A stretch of DNA of 38,314 bases, from contig CALRGA010000004.1 of assembly GCA_943357025.1 (NCBI GenBank), forward strand, positions 1 through 38,314. Reading direction: 5' to 3'. Of this stretch, positions 21,657 through 31,446 are shown in pieces. A model generated the notes under the pieces. It saw nothing but the letters and a program-made list of their open reading frames with translations. It searched no databases and was not told where the DNA came from. The translations under genes were made by a program, and so were the position numbers. This DNA comes from Candidatus Uhrbacteria bacterium RIFOXYB12_FULL_58_10. Its GTDB lineage: Bacteria > Patescibacteriota > Patescibacteriia > UBA9934 > GWF2-40-263. Position 1 is the stretch's first letter. Each line of letters starts with the position of its first letter.

Positions 21657-22499
21657 ATGTCGGATTGGAAAATTCCAAGCATGGAGGAGATCGCCAAATA
21701 TTTTTTGACGCCCACGCCTCCCGCTTCGGCGACACCGGACGCGGCGCGCGGGCCGGAGATTTCGCATCCCGAGCGAAAGAACCGTCCGTTCGCGGAGCGG
21801 CTGACGCGCGAGGCGGGCAGGGACACGCTGCGCGGCCATCGCATCGAGGTTTCCTGTCCGGGAGGAAAGGTAAGCGTGATCGACCGGTCCCGGACCGGCG
21901 GCGGTTCGCGCGAGCACCACGCCTCCGTGGAATTCATGGATTACCAGGCGGGGGCCGACGTAAGCGGCAAGGTGAGCGGCGAGACGGTTCGGATCCGCAT
22001 CGACAGGATCAGAGCCGTTTTTCCGAAGGACGTCACGATCACGTACAACGTCGCCAAGGACATGGCGAGCGCCTACGGGATCGGAAAGACGCTGAAGGAA
22101 CACGAGGAGGCGCACGTGGCGACTGGGATGGCACTAAGAACTCCCTCGTTCGTCGAGGACCTGTTTCGCGGAAGGCTGTCGTACACGTCCGCCGCCACCG
22201 GGGAAACCGTGCGTTTCGCGGGACTGGCCTTTCCCTCCGAATTCGTCAGCTCCGTCGGTTCGTTCACGAAGGGGAGGCCGATGCAGAAGGCGCTCGACGA
22301 CACCGCGACGCGCATCGCCGACCAGATCGGCGATGCGGCGATCGCGTACCTCAGGGACGTTACCGACTACATCGATATGGCCGAGAACCACGGCCCGCCG
22401 CTCCCGCCGAACGCGGAGATTACCGTGTACCGGATCGTCGGCGACAAGCTTGCCATGAAGCGGCCGCCGGAGCCGAAGAAGATCGCGATCATGATCTAA
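21657..22499 (+). CDS. Hypothetical protein with HExxH motif (putative zincin)
   Basis: 280-aa ORF; TLKEHEEAHVATGMALRT contains HEEAH; no signal peptide. Confidence 0.7.
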   Translation: MSDWKIPSMEEIAKYFLTPTPPASATPDAARGPEISHPERKNRPFAERLTREAGRDTLRGHRIEVSCPGGKVSVIDRSRTGGGSREHHASVEFMDYQAGADVSGKVSGETVRIRIDRIRAVFPKDVTITYNVAKDMASAYGIGKTLKEHEEAHVATGMALRTPSFVEDLFRGRLSYTSAATGETVRFAGLAFPSEFVSSVGSFTKGRPMQKALDDTATRIADQIGDAAIAYLRDVTDYIDMAENHGPPLPPNAEITVYRIVGDKLAMKRPPEPKKIAIMI

Positions 22500-22521
22500 A
22501 CGTGGTATGATTCCGTCGATC

Positions 22522-22550
22522 TTGACCGTTCCGCCGGTTTTTATTAGACT
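22522..22550 (+). promoter_or_regulatory. tRNA-Ile/tRNA-Phe promoter
   Basis: TTGACC (22522-22527) N17 TAGACT (22545-22550). Confidence 0.55.
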
Positions 22551-22576
22551 ACCGGCACGGCAAGAGAAAGCAGAGC

Positions 22577-22653
22577 GGGCGTGTAGCTCAGTTGGTTAGA
22601 GCGCGACACTGATAATGTCGAGGTCCCAAGTTCGAATCTTGGCACGCCCACCA
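22577..22653 (+). tRNA. tRNA-Ile (GAT), CCA encoded
   Basis: GGGCGTGTAGCTCAGTTGGTTAGAGCGCGACACTGATAATGTCGAGGTCCCAAGTTCGAATCTTGGCACGCCCACCA. Confidence 0.97.
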
Positions 22654-22659
22654 CCCAGC

Positions 22660-22734
22660 GCCTGGGTAGCTCAGTGGTAGAGCAGTGGACTGAAAATCCA
22701 CGTGTCGTCAGTTCAATTCTGACCCTAGGCACCA
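22660..22734 (+). tRNA. tRNA-Phe (GAA), CCA encoded
   Basis: GCCTGGGTAGCTCAGTGGTAGAGCAGTGGACTGAAAATCCACGTGTCGTCAGTTCAATTCTGACCCTAGGCACCA. Confidence 0.97.
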
Positions 22735-22766
22735 AAAGGACCGTTGCAAATCGCAACGGTCCTTTT
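22734..22766. terminator. Bidirectional terminator between tRNAs and pyrB
   Basis: aaaaggaccgttgc-aaatc-gcaacggtcctttt. Confidence 0.85.
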
Positions 22767-23724
22767 ACGTATAGATCGCATCCGGTCTTAGAATCATGAG
22801 CAGCAGTGCCATGCGGATATAGAGCCCGTTCCTCGTCTGCTCGTGGAAATACTTGGCGCGTGGATCCGCGTCGACTTCCGGGGAGATCTCGCCGACCCTT
22901 GGGAGCGGGTGGAGGACGATCGCGTCGGGCCGCATCGTCGCGACGTTCGCGGCGTTGAGCGCGAATCGCGTCTGGACTTCGAGGAACGCGGCTTCCCCGA
23001 GCGTCGCGTCAGCGAACCGTTCACGCTGGACGCGGGTCTGGTAGAAGACGTCGCAGGCGGTGAGCGTCGCGGCGAGGTCGTCGGTAACGGAGAAGGGGAT
23101 TCCGTCGATGCGGAGCTCGTCGAGGACGTCGTCGCGCATGGCGAGCTCGGGCGGGGAGCAGAAGATGAGGCGGAACTTTGCGTCGGGCGCGGCGTACTTA
23201 ATGATGAGGCGGCAGAGCGAGCGGACCGTCCGGCCGTGCTTGAGGTCGCCGCCCATCGCGACGACGGTCTCCTCGCGTCGGACGTTCGACGTGATCGTAT
23301 AGAGGTCGAGCAGCGCCTGCGTCGGGTGTTCGCCGTCGCCGTCGCCCGCGTTGATGATCGGAATTCCCGCGACGCGCGCCGCCGCCTCGGCCGCGCCGCG
23401 CTCCTTGTGGCGAATCACGATCGCGTCGATCTCGTACGACTCGAGCACGCGGATCGTGTCCTCGAGCGTCTCGCCCTTCGCGGCCGACGAGAAGATCCCC
23501 GCGGCCTCGGTGAAGTCGGTGCGCCCGCCGAGATACCGTGCCGCCAGCCCGAAGCTGGTCCGCGTGCGGGTACTCGGCTCGTAAAAGAGAAGGTAGACGA
23601 GCTTGCCTCGCAGGTAGTCGAGAACGCCGTGGTCGTGTCGCTCCTGCTTCAGTCGGTCGGCGGTCGCGAAGAGCGAGGAGATTTCCTCGCGTGAGAACTG
23701 GGACGCGGAGAGAACGTGCTTCAT
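22765..23724 (-). CDS. pyrB: Aspartate carbamoyltransferase catalytic subunit
   Basis: FYEPSTRTRTSFGLAARYLGG; NAGDGDGEHPTQALLDLYTI; VLHPLPRVGEISPEVD. Confidence 0.97.
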   Translation of the reverse strand: MKHVLSASQFSREEISSLFATADRLKQERHDHGVLDYLRGKLVYLLFYEPSTRTRTSFGLAARYLGGRTDFTEAAGIFSSAAKGETLEDTIRVLESYEIDAIVIRHKERGAAEAAARVAGIPIINAGDGDGEHPTQALLDLYTITSNVRREETVVAMGGDLKHGRTVRSLCRLIIKYAAPDAKFRLIFCSPPELAMRDDVLDELRIDGIPFSVTDDLAATLTACDVFYQTRVQRERFADATLGEAAFLEVQTRFALNAANVATMRPDAIVLHPLPRVGEISPEVDADPRAKYFHEQTRNGLYIRMALLLMILRPDAIYT

Positions 23725-23726
23725 AT

Positions 23727-23761
23727 AAAAACGGAACGCCTAGGGCGTTCCGTGATCATTT
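23727..23761. terminator. Intrinsic terminator between the KH gene and pyrB
   Basis: acggaacgcc-ta-gggcgttccgt hairpin flanked by A/T tracts. Confidence 0.7.
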
Positions 23762-24093
23762 TAAATGTCGAGATTGTCGACGGACACCACCGTGTCCGTT
23801 CCGGCCATCGCGGCGGCTTCTTCCGGGTTGCGCAGGCGGCGGGAGCCTTCCGGCTCGTAGATCTTGAGGTTGACGCGGGCGTTCACCTTCGCACCGACGA
23901 TCTTGAGAAGCGTACGGATGGCGCGCGCCGTCTGTCCCTGGCGGCCGATGACGTATCCCATGTCCTCCGGGTTCACGTGGAGGGTAAGGAGCACGCCGCG
24001 CTCGTCGATGATGCGATCAGTGGTGACGTCGTCTGGATGGTTTACGATGGCGCGGGTAATGAACTCAACGAACTCTTGGTCGAACTCTGCCAT
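23761..24093 (-). CDS. khpA: KH-domain RNA-binding protein, KhpA/YlqC-like
   Basis: FVEFITRAIVNHPDDV...LTLHVNPEDMGYVIGRQGQTARAIRTLLKIVGAKVNARVNLKI (KH GxxG = GRQG). Confidence 0.9.
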   Translation of the reverse strand: MAEFDQEFVEFITRAIVNHPDDVTTDRIIDERGVLLTLHVNPEDMGYVIGRQGQTARAIRTLLKIVGAKVNARVNLKIYEPEGSRRLRNPEEAAAMAGTDTVVSVDNLDI

Positions 24094-24192
24094 ATCAGTG
24101 CGTGGTGAATCACTAGAGAATAATAGAATAAGTATACACTACCATTCTTTTTTCATCCACAGCCTCTCCACAAGCCCCACGATCCCCAGCCC

Positions 24193-24221
24193 TTGACAGG
24201 GTTTTCTCCCTCGGCTAAAAT
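24193..24221 (+). promoter_or_regulatory. 16S rRNA promoter
   Basis: TTGACA (24193-24198) N17 TAAAAT (24216-24221). Confidence 0.8.
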
Positions 24222-24311
24222 ACCGGCACCTAACTGAATTGCAGACCTAGGAGATCGTTCACAATTGAATCGAGCCAAATAAGAACCTAAAGTCATTCGG
24301 AAGATTTTCTT

Positions 24312-24331
24312 CTGTGTGATTGCAACGTCTA
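24312..24331 (+). promoter_or_regulatory. 5' half of 16S processing stem
   Basis: ctgtgtgattgcaacgtcta is the exact reverse complement of 25966-25985 on the other side of the 16S. Confidence 0.85.
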
Positions 24332-24370
24332 TATCGATACAATCAGATATCCGGTCTTCGGACCGGATGT

Positions 24371-25872
<1,502 letters not shown>

Positions 25873-25965
25873 AGGGAATATGAAGCGCTTGCGCTTCTAC
25901 GATCCTAGGTCGAGATCAAATTCGTTTGATCAGATCAAAGTCGTCCGATGTACTTCGGACGCAGG

Positions 25966-25985
25966 TAGACGTTGCAATCACACAG
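25966..25985 (+). promoter_or_regulatory. 3' half of 16S processing stem
   Basis: tagacgttgcaatcacacag; a second nested 12-bp pairing is 24262-24273 with 26000-26011. Confidence 0.85.
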
Positions 25986-26016
25986 GTGACAATCTGGCAT
26001 CGATTCAATTGACAAT

Positions 26017-26040
26017 CCCCGCCCACCAGGGCGGGGTTTT
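26017..26040 (+). terminator. 16S unit terminator
   Basis: ccccgccc-acca-gggcgggg-TTTT. Confidence 0.9.
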
Positions 26041-26088
26041 GCTTTAGATGGGGGGGCGTGAGATAAAAAAACGAGACCACTTAGGATC

Positions 26089-26886
26089 TCAGTAGATACT
26101 TTCCTGGATAGCCGTGATCGCCTGCTCCGCAAGCTCCCTGCTCCGAGCGGCCACGACCCAGCGGCCGTTCTTGAGCTGAATAGAAATGACCGTACCGCCG
26201 GCTTCCTCCACGATGATTTGGTTCGCGAACAAGTCCCAGTCGTTTACAAGACGGGCGACGGCCACGTCGAGCGACCCTTGCGCCACAAGCGTGAACATCA
26301 GGAACCGCGGAACCGGCAGGTGCGTCTTGAATCGTGAAACGAGTACCCCGACGTCCATGCCAGCCCCGTACATTCGGTGCAGATGCCCGAAGCACGCGAT
26401 GGCGCGCTCAATGAGGCGAGGAGCGTACATCCGGTTTACGCACGGCTTCGCGACGATCTCATAACCTTCGAACAAATCTGGCTCCATGCGATACGTGCCG
26501 CAACCGCGCTCGGCGACCCAGATGGTCTCCCTCGCGGAATGCCCGAGGATACCGAGCTGGATCCCGTTCGGATCCTTCATGGCGATGAGCACGCCGTAAT
26601 CCTCCATGCCGCTGATGAACTGGATCGTTCCGTCGAGCGGATCGGCGTACCATACCCGCCCAGACGAACCGGCGGTCGTGCCTCCCTCCTCTCCGACGAA
26701 CCCGTCCTGCGGGAAGGCTTCGAGGATCATAGATCTTATGGCCGTTTCCGCTCGGGTATCCGCAACGGTTACGGGACTTCCATCCAACTTGGTAAACACC
26801 TCCACGCTTTTGGATTCCGCCAGGTGAATCTCCATTGCCTTCCTGCATGCCCTGAAAGGAGCTTTCAGTCTCTTGATTCTGGTCAT
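26089..26886 (-). CDS. Inositol monophosphatase family protein
   Basis: FVGEEGG...VWYADPLDGTIQFISGMEDYGVLIAM...; C-terminal NDWDLFANQIIVEEAGGTV. Confidence 0.93.
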   Translation of the reverse strand: MTRIKRLKAPFRACRKAMEIHLAESKSVEVFTKLDGSPVTVADTRAETAIRSMILEAFPQDGFVGEEGGTTAGSSGRVWYADPLDGTIQFISGMEDYGVLIAMKDPNGIQLGILGHSARETIWVAERGCGTYRMEPDLFEGYEIVAKPCVNRMYAPRLIERAIACFGHLHRMYGAGMDVGVLVSRFKTHLPVPRFLMFTLVAQGSLDVAVARLVNDWDLFANQIIVEEAGGTVISIQLKNGRWVVAARSRELAEQAITAIQESIY

Positions 26887-26919
26887 GATTCCACACCTTC
26901 CTTTTCGTTGTGGACGAAA

Positions 26920-26948
26920 AACTTACAATATTTATGCTGACCTGTCAA
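26920..26948 (-). promoter_or_regulatory. Promoter of the IMPase-family gene
   Basis: Minus strand TTGACA N17 TAAGTT; SD AAGGAAGG near the ATG. Confidence 0.5.
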
Positions 26949-26979
26949 TCATTCTGAAAAAAAGATCCTCGAGAGAGGA

Positions 26980-27543
26980 TCAGGACTCGGACGAACATGC
27001 GTTCGTGACGTGATTGAGGACCGCTTCCTCCACGCGTTCGCGGAGGATGGCGTCGGCCCACTGCCAAAGTGGAAATTCCCGGTCGTTGCCGGTAATCACG
27101 AGGCGTGCGCGGCCATTTATAATGACGATGCGCGGTCTTTCCACGTGAACGAAGCCGTTCGTGACGCGCGGCGGCGGCTCTATCTCGACGAACGGACGGT
27201 CGAGGGACGCGTACAGCAGGTTGCCATATCGTCCCGATACGCAGTCGACGATCATTTCCATCGGATACTGCTTCGCGATGCGATCGCTCACGAAGGACAA
27301 CACGTCCAGGGAGCGCTTGAGTCGGACCCGGATGAAGTCCAGAAGCCGGGCGGGCTCCATCCTCCCTTTGACGGTTACGTGGCTGCCGATCATTCCCGTC
27401 GCGACACAGAGTGGGGAGTAGAAAGTCACGAGTGCGGAATGTTGCCAGAGGAACAGGGTGAACGAGTCGTCGCACGGATCGCAGATTGGGACGGCGCTAC
27501 CGTCAGGATGGCGGCGATATCCGAGAGTCAGGGTAATGCCCAT
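26980..27543 (-). CDS. Hypothetical protein
   Basis: 187-aa ORF with natural-looking composition; terminator gatcct-ctctcg-aggatc-TTTTTTT at its 3' end (about 26956-26982). Confidence 0.7.
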   Translation of the reverse strand: MGITLTLGYRRHPDGSAVPICDPCDDSFTLFLWQHSALVTFYSPLCVATGMIGSHVTVKGRMEPARLLDFIRVRLKRSLDVLSFVSDRIAKQYPMEMIVDCVSGRYGNLLYASLDRPFVEIEPPPRVTNGFVHVERPRIVIINGRARLVITGNDREFPLWQWADAILRERVEEAVLNHVTNACSSES

Positions 27544-27640
27544 GTCGTTGCCTCCTACGTGTCACGCTACCAGCAATCGCGATCCGTGTACATAAAAATA
27601 AAAGCTGCCGGAACCAAGTCCCGCAGCTTTTCGTCTCGTC

Positions 27641-28861
27641 CTAGCGATGCCGGAACACGATCGCGTTCGGCAGCGTTCGGTTCGGCCCGTACTCGTATGC
27701 TCCTTCGAAGTACAGCGCGCTCGTAGCCCCGCCGTCGAGGTTCATCGCGTAGTCGGCGCCGATCGCCTCGTCGAAGATTGACGCGAGGTCGGTCACCGAG
27801 GCGCTGTGGGCGATGACGAGGCAGAAGTTCTTGCCGTCGAAACCGATCCCTCCGCGCGAGCTCTTCGTGGTCTGCGACGCGTTCACGACTTCGCCCGCGA
27901 CAACGTTCTCGCCGCCCTCCACGAGCGACGGATAGTTCGCGATCGCGGATTGTAGCTGCTTGCCCGACACGGACTCGTATGCCGCGACGGACGTTCCAAA
28001 GCTCGGCGTGCGATGGTAGAACCAGAGCGTTCCGTCCTCGTTCGTGGTCAGCATCGGGCCGGTCTGGTAGGGAAGGTCGAACTCGTTGCGCATGATTCCG
28101 GCCGCGGTGTTGTACACCGGCGGATCGAACGATCCGGTCTTGCCGGCGCACGACGCGTAGTCCGCCGGGCAGAAGTACGTGCCGTGGATTCCGATCGTCC
28201 CGCCGTTTTCGGCGACGAAATCCGCGAGAGTCTTCGTCGCGCATCCGTTTTCGCAGTCGCCCGTTTCGGCCGTGTCCGTGACCATCTCGTACGTCTCGCG
28301 CGGAATCGTCACGAGGTCGATGGTGAACGATCCGCGGCTCGTCGTAACGGTCTTCTTGAGATGCGTCGCGTCCGACGAGGAAATTGTCGAGTCGCCCGCG
28401 ACCGGAATCGTCGCCAGGTCCGCGTCCGTGATCCCGAGCCCGAGCGAGCTCATCGCCGCAAGCGCGTCGGCCGGGCGGCCGAGATACGTCCGCTCGAGCG
28501 TCTTCGGATACACGTACCACGCCTCGCCGTGCGACTCGACCTGCAGAAGAATCCGTCCGGACAGCCGCGACCGCATCGACGCGCTTCCCGGCGCCCCGCT
28601 TCCTGCCGCGGGGATCTGCGCCAGGTCCGCGTTCGAGATCCCAAGCCCAAGCGATCGCATGACATTGAACGCGTCGTCGGGCCGTCCGAGCGAATACCTC
28701 GTCAGCGATGCCGAATTCACGTACCATGCCTCGCCGTTCTGCTCGACTTGGAGCAAGATCATCCCGGAAGTCTGCGACGCAAGCGACGTCGAGGCCGAGC
28801 TCGGAAGCGGCAGCGCGAACGAGCAGAGGAGCACGAGCGCGAAAAGGCGTTGGATGCGCAT
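27641..28861 (-). CDS. Secreted phosphodiester-glycosidase (NAGPA) domain protein with two N-terminal tandem repeats
   Basis: Signal peptide; two copies of G(M/R)ILLQVExxGEAWYV...LGRPxDAxxxMxSLGLGIxxADLAxIPxAG; C-terminal GIGFDGKNFCLVIAHSASVTDLASIFDEAIGADYAMNLDGGATSALYFEG. Confidence 0.88.
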   Translation of the reverse strand: MRIQRLFALVLLCSFALPLPSSASTSLASQTSGMILLQVEQNGEAWYVNSASLTRYSLGRPDDAFNVMRSLGLGISNADLAQIPAAGSGAPGSASMRSRLSGRILLQVESHGEAWYVYPKTLERTYLGRPADALAAMSSLGLGITDADLATIPVAGDSTISSSDATHLKKTVTTSRGSFTIDLVTIPRETYEMVTDTAETGDCENGCATKTLADFVAENGGTIGIHGTYFCPADYASCAGKTGSFDPPVYNTAAGIMRNEFDLPYQTGPMLTTNEDGTLWFYHRTPSFGTSVAAYESVSGKQLQSAIANYPSLVEGGENVVAGEVVNASQTTKSSRGGIGFDGKNFCLVIAHSASVTDLASIFDEAIGADYAMNLDGGATSALYFEGAYEYGPNRTLPNAIVFRHR

Positions 28862-28887
28862 AGGATATTTGCGTGTGTAAGGGCGGG

Positions 28888-28916
28888 ACGATATCAGAAA
28901 ATAGGCCGTTTGTCAA
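28888..28916 (-). promoter_or_regulatory. Promoter of the NAGPA-domain gene
   Basis: Minus strand TTGACA N17 TATCGT. Confidence 0.5.
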
Positions 28917-28994
28917 CGATTATGACAAAAAAAAGCCTCGGGGTGTAAATCGTGGCTGGCCACGAAGCGTCAGATCATCTAGGATGGGAGCGAT

Positions 28995-29657
28995 ATGCCA
29001 AAGCAACGCCTTCGCCGATACGACGTGCTCACCATCTTTCCCGCGATGATTTCCGCGTACGCGCAGGAATCCATCTTGGGGCGCGCTCAGGAGAAGAAGC
29101 TGGTCTCGATCGTGGGGCACGACCTGCGCGACTGGGCGGAGGACAAGCATCGGCGGGTGGACGACACTCCGTATGGAGGTGGTCCGGGGATGGTGATGAA
29201 GGTGGACGTGTTCGACAAGGCAGTTAAAAAGGTCAAAGGGAAAAGGTCCAAGGTCAAAGTGATCGTGACTTCTGCTTCTGGAAAGAAGTTCACGCAGAAG
29301 GACGCGGTTCGCCTTGCGGAGTTCGACCTCATCTTTTTGTGCGGCCGCTACGAGGGAATCGACGCGCGGGTCGAGGAGCACATTGCGGACGAGGCGTTCT
29401 CGGTGGGGGATTATGTCCTTACGGGAGGCGAGCTGCCGGCGCTGACGATGATCGACGCGGTGGCGCGCAACGTGCCGGGCGTGCTCGGCGCCAAGGAGTC
29501 GCTCGCGGAGGAATCGCACACGGAGGAAGGGGTTCTCGAGCATCCGCAGTATACGAAGCCGGCGGTTTACAAGAAGTGGGCGGTGCCGGAGGTGCTGATG
29601 GGCGGGGATCACAAAAAAATCGCGGAGTGGAGAAAAAAAATGTCACGGAAGGCGTAA
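28995..29657 (+). CDS. trmD: tRNA (guanine-N1)-methyltransferase TrmD
   Basis: YDVLTIFPAMISAYAQESILGRA...DDTPYGGGPGMVMK...LCGRYEGIDARVEEHIADEAFSVGDYVLTGGELPALTMIDAVARNVPGVLG. Confidence 0.98.
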   Translation: MPKQRLRRYDVLTIFPAMISAYAQESILGRAQEKKLVSIVGHDLRDWAEDKHRRVDDTPYGGGPGMVMKVDVFDKAVKKVKGKRSKVKVIVTSASGKKFTQKDAVRLAEFDLIFLCGRYEGIDARVEEHIADEAFSVGDYVLTGGELPALTMIDAVARNVPGVLGAKESLAEESHTEEGVLEHPQYTKPAVYKKWAVPEVLMGGDHKKIAEWRKKMSRKA

Positions 29658-29677
29658 CGGGGCCAGGCCCCGTTTTG
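29657..29677 (+). terminator. trmD terminator
   Basis: acgggg-ccagg-ccccgt-TTT. Confidence 0.65.
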
Positions 29678-29685
29678 CGTCGAAG

Positions 29686-29711
29686 AAAACGACCCGACGA
29701 GCGTCGGGTCG
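29686..29711 (-). terminator. Intrinsic terminator (minus strand)
   Basis: cgacccgac-gctc-gtcgggtcg-TTTT on the minus strand. Confidence 0.65.
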
Positions 29712-29835
29712 AGATGGCCGTCAAGGCGAGTCACAGCGCCGCCTGGATCTTGCTGAGACGCGGTTCGTTGTCCATGATTCTCTCCGAGCCAGAGAGTGCC
29801 AAGACGCGGGCAGACTGTCAATGCTGGCACGAAGA

Positions 29836-29872
29836 AAAAGACCCAGGACGACCGTGGTCGTCGAAGGGTCAG
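29836..29872 (-). terminator. Terminator of the 113-aa hypothetical gene
   Basis: Minus strand gaccc(ttc)gacgac-cacg-gtcgtc(ct)gggtc-TTTTT. Confidence 0.7.
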
Positions 29873-30210
29873 GAGGCGACGTCCGGCGCGTCGCGCGGCG
29901 GCTCGTCGTAGTCTGATTCGGCAGGGAGGAGCTCGACCTCCCAGGTTTTCCACGCGTCGACCTTGCGGCCGTGTCGCGCGATCCACTGGACCGCGTGCTG
30001 GACGCGCTGCGGCCGCGGCAGCCCGGGATAGGCAGAGCGGAGATGCTCGCAAAGGGCAAATGTTGGCCGCGTCCCAGGCATGAGTACGGACGGCCGCTCG
30101 TTCGTTTCGACGAAATGATCGATCGCGTCGGCGTCGTGCAACGAGAGGCTGACGTACGCGATTTGCTGGGAAGGGGAAAGTCGGTATCGGACCAAGCGTT
30201 CTTCGTTCAT
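29869..30210 (-). CDS. Hypothetical protein
   Basis: 113-aa ORF MNEERLVRYRLSPSQQIAYVSLSLHDADAIDHFVETNERPSVLMPGTRPTFALCEHLRSAYPGLPRPQRVQHAVQWIARHG; terminator at the 3' end. Confidence 0.65.
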   Translation of the reverse strand: MNEERLVRYRLSPSQQIAYVSLSLHDADAIDHFVETNERPSVLMPGTRPTFALCEHLRSAYPGLPRPQRVQHAVQWIARHGRKVDAWKTWEVELLPAESDYDEPPRDAPDVAS

Positions 30211-30301
30211 AAGAGATCCTTTGGCGACGGGGATGATAGCACGGCTCGGCGATTCGTCAATGCGCGACGAGTCGGGTACGGCCTGCTACACTGTCCACGA
30301 T

Positions 30302-31036
30302 ATGACCGACGCCCACCACCTCCCGAACGTCTTCTCGTCGATCGTCGCGACCGCATGTCGCGTCGTTCCCGGCCTTTCGCACGTCGACCCGTCCAAGATC
30401 CTCGTCTGCGTCCGCAAGCTCCCGCCGACGCGGCTCGGGGAGACGCTTGGGTTGCGGCAGGCGAAGGCTCGGCGGGGGCACGATTCCGTCTTTTCGACGA
30501 TGGTCGTGGGCGGGCGGGAAATCCTGTACGTGATCACGTTCAACGTCTCGCTCGTCTCGACGTCGGCTCCGGCCCGCCAGGCGCTTGAGACGGTGATGCA
30601 CGAGCTGTGGCATATCGCCGAGGAGTGCGACGGGACGATCCGGCCGGTCCGGCACGGAAAGGGATTCAACGCGGCCGTCGCGGACCTGCATGACGCGTAC
30701 GTCTCAATCGGCGGACGGCTCGTTCCGACGTTCGACGATCACGCGCGCGTCCGGCTTCGGCATCTCCGTGGAAAGGGAAGGCCGGGAGTTCTGTCCGTCC
30801 GCCGCGGACTGTCACTTGTCTTGGCGCTTCCGAAGGCGTGGAAGGGCGAGTGGACCGAGGAGGACGTCCGCGAGCGGACGACGACCTTGTCGAAGATCCT
30901 CCCGGCGACGTTTCTCTACGCTTGCCCCGCGGGTCACTCGGTGACCCGGTATCGCGTTCTGAAGAAGCCGAGCTCGTGCGCCGTCTGCTCGCCGACGTTC
31001 GACCGGCGGTTCCTTCTCAAACGAAAAACCGCCTAA
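30302..31036 (+). CDS. Putative metallopeptidase (HELWH) with C-terminal zinc ribbon, SprT-like in layout
   Basis: ALETVMHELWHIAEECDGTIRPVRHGKGFN; C-terminal CPAGH...CAVC. Confidence 0.75.
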   Translation: MTDAHHLPNVFSSIVATACRVVPGLSHVDPSKILVCVRKLPPTRLGETLGLRQAKARRGHDSVFSTMVVGGREILYVITFNVSLVSTSAPARQALETVMHELWHIAEECDGTIRPVRHGKGFNAAVADLHDAYVSIGGRLVPTFDDHARVRLRHLRGKGRPGVLSVRRGLSLVLALPKAWKGEWTEEDVRERTTTLSKILPATFLYACPAGHSVTRYRVLKKPSSCAVCSPTFDRRFLLKRKTA

Positions 31037-31356
31037 GCGGCGGTTTCCGTTGCTTTCGCCTTTTCGGCGGCGATGGTCTTCTGGCGGGTCGAGGTCAAGT
31101 GCGTCACGTTGCGCTTCTTGCCGTCCACGATCTTCTGGTCGACCAGGATGTTCCAGACCGACTCGGAAGGCTGGGCGCCCTTGCTGATCCAGTATTGGAT
31201 GCGCTCGGCGTTCAGCGTGGTTTCCTTGGTGCGCGGGTTGCGGTGGCCGAGAATTTCCAAGGACTTGCCCCACGGGTCCTTCTGCTTGTCCATGATGACC
31301 ACGCGGTACATGGGCTGCTTCTTTTTTCCGACGCGGGTGAGACGAATTGACAGCAT
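31033..31356 (-). CDS. rpsP: 30S ribosomal protein S16
   Basis: MLSIRLTRVGKKKQPMYRVVIMDKQKDPWGKSLEILGHRNPRTKETTLNAERIQYWISKGAQPSESVWNIL. Confidence 0.98.
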   Translation of the reverse strand: MLSIRLTRVGKKKQPMYRVVIMDKQKDPWGKSLEILGHRNPRTKETTLNAERIQYWISKGAQPSESVWNILVDQKIVDGKKRNVTHLTSTRQKTIAAEKAKATETAA

Positions 31357-31395
31357 AGGTTTGGTTCAAACATGAGCGTGTTGAACGGTGCCGGA

Positions 31396-31424
31396 ATCAT
31401 AGCGGAAGGGCAGGAATGTGTCAA
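31396..31424 (-). promoter_or_regulatory. rpsP promoter
   Basis: Minus strand TTGACA N17 TATGAT. Confidence 0.7.
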
Positions 31425-31446
31425 TTGTGCTATCATTTGAAGCACT

